Assembly (NCBI GenBank): GCA_015234045.1
Contig: JADFWU010000045.1
Location: 1-24,385 of the forward strand
Source: Magnetococcales bacterium
GTDB taxonomy: Bacteria > Pseudomonadota > Magnetococcia > Magnetococcales > JADFWU01
DNA length: 24,385 bases
Reading direction: 5' to 3'
A program made the translations under genes and the position numbers. Shown piece after piece: positions 8,985 to 14,521 of this stretch (position 1 is its first letter; every line of letters begins with the position of its first letter). The notes below the pieces were generated by a model that was given only the letters and a program-made list of their open reading frames with translations, was not told the origin of the DNA and did no database searches.

Positions 8985-9776
8985 CTACTCTATCTCACCG
9001 AGATCCTTGAGGATTTCAACGGCCATTGCCAATCGAAAGGCTTTGACATGATCACCGCAAAACTTTGAGCGGATGGAGTTGGATTGTGATTCGCCAAGCT
9101 GGAAATTAAACATGGGATGATCTTCATCCTTTTTATAGGCATCCAGCAGATTGTGCAGCTGTTCGGCCAGCACCATCAGATCATCGGGACGGGTTGAGGT
9201 AATGAATTCACTTAGGAAGCGCACCTTGTCCAGACTGCGGCTTTGATTCTCTTCCATGCCATCCAGACAGCCATCAAGAATCTGTACAGTATCGTCGTCC
9301 TGCCAGACTGGCAGCCGGAGCAAGCTGCGGACCATATCGCCATCAGGGCCGTTCCAATCGGCGATACGTTCGGCAAGGCCGGCATTGATGGGCCGGTCCA
9401 GGTGAAGCAGACGTAGAAACCGGTCCAACACCACTTCCGGCATGGCAATTGAGTCCGCGTCATCGCCAAAACGCAATTGAATAGTCAGGCCATTGTTAAT
9501 CAGATCTGTACCAATCTCAGCGACTTTGGACTTTTCCAGACCAACGACAGGAACAAAGCGCTGATACTTGGCGCGGTCCTCTTGAACCGGCGTAAAGGCA
9601 CCGGAGAGCAGGCGCTCTACCTCGAATTCATCCAACGCTTCCAGACGCTCCGGTTTCAGGCCTTCCAATGGATTATCCACTTCCATGACATTGATGATCC
9701 GGGTGGCCATTCGATGGCTTAACTCACGCTCTTCGGTGAGATGGTTTTTCAGGGTATCTATTAATTCAGTGCTCAT
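8985..9776 (-). CDS. hypothetical protein, unrecognised
   Basis: I do not recognise this 263-residue protein. It is acidic, predicted largely helical, with no signal peptide, no membrane segment and no Cys cluster (two Cys only, at about 168 and 239). Notable blocks are ERELSHRMATRIINVMEVDNP near the N-terminus, VVLDRFLRLLHLDRPIN in the middle, and FCGDHVKAFRLAMAVEILKDLG at the C-terminus. Start ATG at 9776 has GAGGAT 9 nt upstream. The even codon usage and long open frame support a real gene. It lies upstream of frdB in the same direction but is separated by 321 nt containing a stem-loop and a promoter candidate, so it is probably a separate transcript. A TATATT box about 25 nt upstream of the start could be its -10. 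No function is assigned. Confidence 0.75.
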   Translation of the reverse strand: MSTELIDTLKNHLTEERELSHRMATRIINVMEVDNPLEGLKPERLEALDEFEVERLLSGAFTPVQEDRAKYQRFVPVVGLEKSKVAEIGTDLINNGLTIQLRFGDDADSIAMPEVVLDRFLRLLHLDRPINAGLAERIADWNGPDGDMVRSLLRLPVWQDDDTVQILDGCLDGMEENQSRSLDKVRFLSEFITSTRPDDLMVLAEQLHNLLDAYKKDEDHPMFNFQLGESQSNSIRSKFCGDHVKAFRLAMAVEILKDLGEIE

Positions 9777-9867
9777 GGCAGTTGTATCCTCAGTATTAAT
9801 ATAGCTCAGTACACTTCATATATTGACACTCAATCCTATTGATTTAGTTCCATTTGACTGATTTTTT

Positions 9868-9938
9868 TCTTTACATGGAATTGTACTACATTCTACGATT
9901 ACTACAATAGGAGACCAAACATGGAGTTACGCAGTTGA
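9868..9938 (+). promoter_or_regulatory. orphan promoter, RBS and start codon cut by an insertion sequence
   Basis: On the plus strand TTGTAC, 16 nt, TACAAT (about 9883-9908) form a good sigma-70-like promoter, followed by AGGAG (9909-9913) and ATG (9921-9923). The frame then stops after five codons, because GGAGTTACGCA, the presumed end of the transposase remnant, begins at 9923. This looks like the head of a former plus-strand gene whose body is gone. Confidence 0.4.
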
Positions 9939-10720
9939 CCCCATCGGTAGGGTGCAAAACGGTTTTGCCAAATAGAAGCGCACTGCTTCCCGGATGATGC
10001 CGGTTTTGATGTCAAACCAGCTACGACCGGTGAAAACTGAACCGCTCTAAGCGGAGGAAAGCCCGAATAGCGCATCCAATGTGATTGCGTTGAGCGATAG
10101 CACCACGGACCTGAGAACGTTCAACTCCACAGAACTTTTTGAGGCCCCGATGGTAGTTTTCAATAGCCCAATTCCGCTCCGTATAGGGCAGAATCGAGAA
10201 CTCGTCCGAATCAAGATCATTGGTAGCCCAGTGCTCAATGTCTCCGTTTTGGGATTCAATCTCGAACACTTTTATTAGGCCAAACCCTTTCAGGTGAACC
10301 TCGGTTCCTTTCCGGGAAATTTCGACTTTACTGATGGGAACATTCCCGGACCGATCCGGGTTCACAAGTCGATTAGATTTTAGGCGTGTTACCCATATCC
10401 AACCGTAATTTCGAACTAATTTAAGATTTTCCAGGCTGCTATACCAGCTATCAAACAATACCCAACCATCATTCCCTTCACAACCGCTTGTACACCACCC
10501 TGGTTACCTAATCCGCCCGGTCAGAGGACGGACGGATTCGCCATGCGATAGGTATCACTCCTTTCGGAGATGATACGCTTGGTGCGTGTGTATGCCCCTG
10601 TTTTGATCTCAGAGTGTGCCAAACAAAGAATAACAGGCCCACTCTGCCATTCAAAACAACCATCCAACCACCACACCTATCCACCAGCAAGGAGAAGTTA
10701 ACCACGGCAACAACCCGGTT
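9923..10720 (-). mobile_element. truncated insertion sequence (IS4-like DDE family)
   Basis: The element includes one presumed terminus, GGAGTTACGCAGTTGACC at 9923-9940, about 80 nt past the transposase stop, and the decayed transposase 10021-10705. I find no matching inverted end (TGCGTAACTCC) between 10700 and 11500, so the transposase 5' side of the element appears lost. The right boundary is approximate. Family placement rests on the transposase C-terminus only. Confidence 0.55.
10021..10705 (-). pseudogene. DDE transposase remnant, frameshifted and 5'-truncated
   Basis: The C-terminal 145 residues (10458 to 10021) are clearly a DDE transposase of IS4-like type: LFDSWYSSLENLK contains a catalytic-type Asp, WVTRLKSNRLV follows, and ERNWAIENYHRGLKKFCGVE holds the conserved Glu with the Y-(2)-R-(3)-...K signature. 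The coding sense continues upstream in the same frame as EGNDGWVLFDSWY but soon meets a TAA near 10503. The preceding part is found in another frame (10705-10508), ending GVIPIAWRIRP, a pattern typical of the region between the first and second catalytic Asp. At least one frameshift and loss of the N-terminus therefore make it non-functional. No helper ORF is visible. Confidence 0.75.
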
Positions 10721-10762
10721 TCCTCACAGGTGAAACTGGCCCCGGTATCATGCGTATTGCAT

Positions 10763-10817
10763 AAGGGCCATCGCGCAGCGCCTCTTGTGTGTCGAGGAGC
10801 GATGGCCCTTTCTTTTT
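10763..10817 (+). terminator. strong terminator-type hairpin without a plus-strand gene
   Basis: AAGGGCCATCGC (10763-10774) pairs perfectly with GCGATGGCCCTT (10799-10810); CCTC/GAGG extends the stem inside. A T-rich tail TCTTTTTT (10811-10818) follows on the plus strand. On the minus strand the preceding A tract gives no T tail, so it mainly suits plus-strand transcripts, yet no intact plus-strand gene precedes it. It may be the tail of the gene destroyed at 9923, and may also stop the minus-strand gene ending at 10835. Confidence 0.7.
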
Positions 10818-10834
10818 TCGAGAGGGATCAGTCA

Positions 10835-11314
10835 CTAATACTGCTGTAACCTATTTTTTTCCAGCATAAAATTATAATTCCAAGCCGCCTTAGTAACTGC
10901 TGACAAACCCACATGAAACGGTTTGCTGCCCCGATTTTCATACCATCGAATCACTTGATAGAGATGCCATAACGGATTGGAACCCGTAATAATTGGCGGT
11001 GGAAATTTTGTCAGTTTCCGTATGTTTTGACGTGACTGTCCCAACATTTCGGCAATATATGTCAAACTGACCAAATCCGGTTTAACTTCCAAAATCTCCG
11101 CTTCAGGATAGGCCGATTTAACATCTTCAATGGCTGAAGAAATAGCCATCTCAGCCGAATCAGACACTCTATCAAATGTTAAGCCTATCGTCCCTCTAAG
11201 CCCGGTAAAAACCGTTGCATCATCACAACCCGCATCAAAAAGCGTATTGGAGATCAATTCGACATCCCACTTTTGACTCGAAATTGCACAAGTGATTGTG
11301 AACTCAAAGCTCAT
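10835..11314 (-). CDS. helix-turn-helix DNA-binding protein of a two-gene module
   Basis: A 159-residue protein with an alpha/beta N-terminal domain (about 1-78; AGCDDATV 28-35, GTIGLTFDR 41-49, SAIEDVKSAYPEAE 60-73) and a helix-turn-helix at about 82-102 (VSLTYIAEMLGQSRQNIRKL), followed by an AlpA/MerR-like wing segment PPPIITGSNPLWHLYQVIRWY (105-125). I know this arrangement as a recurring family paired with a very small protein; the N-terminal domain has a HicB-like feel but I cannot show homology. Start ATG at 11314 overlaps the stop of the upstream small gene (ATGA) and has AGGAG 7 nt upstream, within that gene. It is likely an autoregulator, perhaps the antitoxin-like half. The remaining residues after 130 are basic and aromatic. 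The partner gene is broken, so this one may be a relic though its own frame is intact. Confidence 0.75.
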   Translation of the reverse strand: MSFEFTITCAISSQKWDVELISNTLFDAGCDDATVFTGLRGTIGLTFDRVSDSAEMAISSAIEDVKSAYPEAEILEVKPDLVSLTYIAEMLGQSRQNIRKLTKFPPPIITGSNPLWHLYQVIRWYENRGSKPFHVGLSAVTKAAWNYNFMLEKNRLQQY

Positions 11315-11547
11315 TGGTTATTCTCCTGACATCCATCAACAGCTTTCCGTATCTGCCGTGCATGGTTGGCTGAATTTCTAGGTGTAGACCATACTGAGAC
11401 TTGGCATTATATGCCCCCACGACACCTGTCATTTGTCGGACATCTCAAAATCCCAAAACAATGACCCAAACTTTTTCTAAACGTCCACCTATTCTTAACA
11501 GCATGTTTTATGGCCTGCTGAATCTCTTTGTTAGCGTGCTTTCGCAT
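11311..11547 (-). pseudogene. small HicA-like partner protein, interrupted by an in-frame TAA
   Basis: Reading from ATG at 11547, 78 sense codons in one frame contain a single TAA at codon 47 (plus 11407-11409). Before it: MRKHANKEIQQAIKHAV, then WTFRKSLGHCFGILRCP; after it: CQVSVWSTPRNSANHARQIR and a final DGC. These blocks match a family of about 80 residues that I know to sit directly before the HTH protein: KHxNKxI opening, a G-H-x-(F/W)-G core, CP, and (S/I)WSTPRNxxNHARQIR. The pattern of a short basic domain with a glycine-histidine core resembles HicA-type dsRBD-fold RNases, which is inference. The two genes overlap by ATGA. The stop could be a substitution or a six-base ATATAA insertion: removing it gives GGCQVSVW, which also fits. 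No in-frame restart is apparent. Confidence 0.7.
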
Positions 11548-11899
11548 TGTATTTCCAAAGCATTATTTCATAATCATCATATTCTTCATTAATAACATAC
11601 TTTGGAACAGGTTGTCGATTGACAACCTGTTCTCACATTTTTTTGGTCATCTTTTATTCTCAACTTTTTTGTTTTGGCTTGGTGTTATAGTTATTTCGAT
11701 TCAAAACTTGACAATGAATCACAACCTGAGTGGGCTATGATCAGCAGAAGATGCCGATGTATTCATGAAGCCATTTTACGCCGTTTTTTCTCCGAGAAGA
11801 ATGGTAGGAGACCAGTGCCAGAATAACAGATGGTTGCTATATCTTCCGATCTCGTTTTTTGTGGTCGGCAGCTAGGGATGATGTGTTACAATGTATACA
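11548..11899. other. gene-poor AT-rich stretch
   Basis: No convincing gene is visible. The stretch contains the dyad at 11605-11632 and, just before the MITE-like element, the 10-bp palindrome ATGTATACAT (11891-11900). Short open frames here have no ribosome binding site or recognisable product. Confidence 0.6.
11605..11644 (+). terminator. perfect 12-bp hairpin followed by T tract
   Basis: GAACAGGTTGTC (11605-11616), loop GATT, GACAACCTGTTC (11621-11632), then TCACATTTTTTT. This has the shape of a Rho-independent terminator on the plus strand, although the T run starts 5 nt after the stem. No plus-strand gene precedes it. A dyadic operator for the minus-strand small-protein/HTH pair is the alternative, since it lies about 60-90 nt upstream of that start. 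Confidence 0.5.
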
Positions 11900-12105
11900 T
11901 AGTGCTTGAACGAAAGCTAAATTTCATCGTGTTTTCAAACTATTAAGCAAAGTTTCGAGAACGAAGATTTTGTCATCATAGCGTCTGACCAGGACTTGAT
12001 TCTTGGAAACAGCGATCTGGAGTCAATTTCCAGGAAATCTTCGTTTTGAAAATCCGTTATAACAAATTGATTCAATGCTTATTTTTAGTTTTCGTTCAAG
12101 CACTA
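11900..12105. mobile_element. MITE-like element with 22-bp terminal inverted repeats
   Basis: The left end TAGTGCTTGAACGAAAG (11900 onward) and the right end, read inward from 12105 as TAGTGCTTGAACGAAAA, match over 22 bp (through CTAAA) with one mismatch. Both ends carry TA, as expected for insertion at TA by IS630/Tc1-mariner-like transposases. A second pair, ACGAAGATTT at 11961-11970 and AAATCTTCGT at 12035-12044, lies at the same distance (61 nt) from each end, so the whole 206 bp can fold as an imperfect hairpin. It has no coding capacity. It ends 34 nt upstream of the antitoxin start codon and so replaces or supplies its promoter region. Confidence 0.65.
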
Positions 12106-12139
12106 CTTACTAAATGCTTTGATCTGACGGAGCCCATCA

Positions 12140-12418
12140 ATGTCTGCAAGTGCAACGCTTACCCTCAGGCTTGAGCCTGAGTTAAAAGAGCAGCTGGATC
12201 AATTGTCACGCAGTACTAAGCGGAGTAAATCATTTCTGGCGGCAGAGGCCATCCGGAATTTTATCAGCACAAATGCTTGGCAGGTTGATGCAATCAAGAA
12301 TGCTGTGGAACAAGCGAATAATGGTGGCCCCTTTGTTGCGCATGAAGATGTGGCGGCATGGGTTGAATCCTGGGATACGGAAAATGAGCTGCCGCGCCCC
12401 AAATCCACCAAGATGTGA
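12140..12418 (+). CDS. ribbon-helix-helix antitoxin of a type II toxin-antitoxin pair
   Basis: This 92-residue protein has an N-terminal ribbon-helix-helix (CopG/RelB/ParD-type) fold: TLTLRLEPELKEQLDQLSRS strand and first helix (about 7-26), then KRSKSFLAAEAIRNFIS as second helix (28-44). The C-terminal half (about 50-92) is acidic and Trp-containing (EDVAAWVESWDTENELP), typical of the disordered segment that wraps the toxin. Start ATG has ACGGAG 8 nt upstream. The toxin follows 10 nt after its stop. Family knowledge predicts it represses its own operon as dimer or toxin complex; I see no clear operator because the MITE-like element lies directly upstream. Confidence 0.9.
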   Translation: MSASATLTLRLEPELKEQLDQLSRSTKRSKSFLAAEAIRNFISTNAWQVDAIKNAVEQANNGGPFVAHEDVAAWVESWDTENELPRPKSTKM

Positions 12419-12428
12419 TCATTGAGCC

Positions 12429-12716
12429 ATGGATATTATCTGGTTGGGTTCAGCACTGGATGATTTGCGCAGTGCTCAGAACTATATCGCAAAGGAAAAC
12501 CCTTCAGCTGCAAAATGGATAGTCCAAAAAGTCGTTCATGCAGTTCAAGGTTTGGCGACACATCCTCATGTCGGGCGCCCAGGTCGGGTTGTTGGTACTC
12601 GGGAGTTGGTAATACCTGATACGCCGTTTATCGTTCCATATCAGGTGATGAGAGATCGTCTGGAGATATTAAGAGTACTTCATGGTGCACAGTTGTGGCC
12701 GGATCAGCTTGATTAG
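12429..12716 (+). CDS. RelE/ParE superfamily toxin
   Basis: A 95-residue toxin of the RelE/ParE fold. Diagnostic segments: helix LDDLRSAQNYIAKENPSAA (10-28), then HPHVGRPGRVVGTRELVIP (about 46-64), PFIVPYQVMRDRLEILRVLHGAQLWP (about 66-91). The G-R-x-(6)-TRE pattern and LRVLHGAQ-W ending are shared by ParE-like toxins; RelE ribonuclease catalytic residues cannot be read with certainty, so gyrase poison versus mRNA interferase stays open. TGAG lies 3-6 nt before the ATG, and close spacing after the antitoxin suggests coupled translation. The pair is the only plus-strand gene set in the window and lies in the accessory stretch, consistent with horizontal acquisition. Confidence 0.9.
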   Translation: MDIIWLGSALDDLRSAQNYIAKENPSAAKWIVQKVVHAVQGLATHPHVGRPGRVVGTRELVIPDTPFIVPYQVMRDRLEILRVLHGAQLWPDQLD

Positions 12717-12798
12717 GTTGTATATCCCCACGGAATTTGTAAGGATACCCATTATATAACGCCTCAGCCTCAACCCACTTGGAACAGCGAGGAGCCAC

Positions 12799-12828
12799 AA
12801 AAAAGGCGTGTGCCTCTCGACACACGCC
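12799..12828 (-). terminator. Rho-independent terminator of the pyruvate:ferredoxin oxidoreductase operon
   Basis: On the minus strand GGCGTGTG, loop TCGAGAGG, CACACGCC (plus 12805-12828) forms a perfect 8-bp stem followed directly by T6 (plus 12799-12804). It lies about 40 nt past the stop of the delta-beta chain gene and also separates it from the convergent toxin gene. Confidence 0.9.
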
Positions 12829-12865
12829 CTCTCTCTCGTTCACACCTATTTCAACGGTCTAATAA

Positions 12866-14476
12866 CTAGCCCCGATCAAGATTCTTCACACCAGCCAACT
12901 CCTGCAACAATCGCCAGTTAGCCAAACGATCCGCCTGCGACTCCGCCAACAAGTCAGAATGTTTGCCTTCTTTATTAAAATGCTTCTGGAAACGTCCTTC
13001 AGTCCTGGCAAAGGAGATAAAGTCAACCAACTCACCTTCACCCTCTTTTGACTTGCGACGATGCCAGTCACGATTCACAGAAGGATTGCCCTGCAAGGAC
13101 AAACGATCAGCAAAAGTCTCACCACCCTCAGGATCATAAACAAAGACCGGGAAGGCACGTGATTCAACAGCCAACATCGCTTGCTGTGCAGAAACATCAT
13201 CAGCAACCTGATGCTCAGGCTGACAGGTGGTGTATACGTTGATCAAAGCCGGTCCGTCATAGTCCAACGCACGCTCTACCGCTTTGTAGAAGTGGTTGGT
13301 CATCGGTCCAACAATCTGAGCAACGAAAGTGTTCGGATGCATCATAGCGATGTTGCCGATCTCCTTACGCGCTTCAGTCTTGCCGCCAATACTCTTGCCA
13401 TGGAATGACATCTTGGCATCCTGACCGATGTATGTACCGGTAGAAGCCTGACCACCCGTGTTAGAATAAACCTGTGTATCAAGCACCAATGCCTTGATGT
13501 TCATGCCGGAGGTCAACATGCGCGAAAGCGCCTGGAAACCAATGTCCAACATGGCACCATCACCACCAAATGCCCACAATACATGATCTTTACGACCAGT
13601 CCGATCCCAAAGAGCACGCACACCCATGGCAACCGTTGGCGCATTCTCAAATAATGAGTTGCTCCAGGGTACACGGAATGGATTGTAAGGATAGGTGGAA
13701 CCATACACCGTGTTACAACCAGTCGCCGCCGTAATGCCGTATTTATGACCCACTTTTTCGTAAGTCATGGCCAATAGCTGACGAATTACCGAAGTCTCAC
13801 CACACCCCATGCAGGAACCAGCGCCGCCAACATACTGATTGGCATCTTCCTTGAGCATGATATCCACTTTCAAACGTGGATTGATGTATACCTCTGGCGT
13901 GCTCGGAACCTGCTTGTAAAAATCCCACATGGAGAAGAAATTAGGCAGATTGTCTTTGGTCTTCTTGATCATCCGCAGTGCCTGGTCGTCACAGACAACC
14001 ACACACTCGCCGCAGCCCTTACATTTTGTCGGATCAATAAAGATCGCAAAATGAGCCCCACCCGGTGAATTGGGATCTTTAGCCTTTTTCTTCTCGTATG
14101 TCTTCCAAAACTTGGTCGTCTCGGCATACTGATCACGCAACATCTTGCGCTCGTCTTCATCCTCAATCTTGGCCAGCTGGGCTTCCAACTCTTCAGGCGT
14201 TGTCACGATGCCCCAGATGGATGAATCAGGACAGTTCTGAACACAGTCCATACACGCTGTGCAGTTCTCTGCAATGTATTCTGGTAAGTCCGGTGCGATG
14301 TATGAAAAATCCCGGTGCGAACCCGTCGCCGCTGGAACCAGTGAACATCCCACAAATGGGTCCGCAGCCTGTCCTGAACCTTGTCCAGTATTGTAAGCCG
14401 TTAAGATGGCTTGGGCGCGATCCATGTCATACCACTCGGGCGTGGCTTCTGTGTAGATCTTGGCGCGTTGTGTCAT
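12866..14476 (-). CDS. pyruvate:ferredoxin oxidoreductase, delta-beta chain
   Basis: A 536-residue chain equal to the C-terminal part of single-chain PFOR. Residues 60-165 form the 2[4Fe-4S] ferredoxin domain (C72-C75-C78-C82; C152-C155-C158-C162); 215 onward is the TPP-binding beta domain. The proximal cluster ligands are CMGC (C222, C225), TGCN (C254) and TTCQPE (C418). The TPP/Mg signature is GDGAMLDIGFQ (305-315) with DTQVYSNTGGQAS (333-345). In rTCA metabolism it would carboxylate acetyl-CoA to pyruvate using reduced ferredoxin; in other settings it oxidises pyruvate. Start ATG has GGAGG 7 nt upstream; the gap to the alpha-gamma gene is 45 nt, so they form one operon. The second ferredoxin motif is followed by Asp rather than Pro. 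Substrate is inferred from strong PFOR-type motifs. Confidence 0.93.
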   Translation of the reverse strand: MTQRAKIYTEATPEWYDMDRAQAILTAYNTGQGSGQAADPFVGCSLVPAATGSHRDFSYIAPDLPEYIAENCTACMDCVQNCPDSSIWGIVTTPEELEAQLAKIEDEDERKMLRDQYAETTKFWKTYEKKKAKDPNSPGGAHFAIFIDPTKCKGCGECVVVCDDQALRMIKKTKDNLPNFFSMWDFYKQVPSTPEVYINPRLKVDIMLKEDANQYVGGAGSCMGCGETSVIRQLLAMTYEKVGHKYGITAATGCNTVYGSTYPYNPFRVPWSNSLFENAPTVAMGVRALWDRTGRKDHVLWAFGGDGAMLDIGFQALSRMLTSGMNIKALVLDTQVYSNTGGQASTGTYIGQDAKMSFHGKSIGGKTEARKEIGNIAMMHPNTFVAQIVGPMTNHFYKAVERALDYDGPALINVYTTCQPEHQVADDVSAQQAMLAVESRAFPVFVYDPEGGETFADRLSLQGNPSVNRDWHRRKSKEGEGELVDFISFARTEGRFQKHFNKEGKHSDLLAESQADRLANWRLLQELAGVKNLDRG

Positions 14477-14521
14477 TGATAATCCTCCAAACGGGCAGTG
14501 TATCCCGTGAATCTGAGCGAC

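Noticed and set aside
11528-11740. A 70-codon Phe/Ile-rich frame on the plus strand resembling a small membrane protein
   Set aside because: It overlaps the start of the small HicA-like gene and runs through the perfect hairpin at 11605-11632; no ribosome binding site.
12628-12843. A 71-codon minus-strand frame over the end of the toxin gene
   Set aside because: It crosses the PFOR terminator and is antisense to the toxin.
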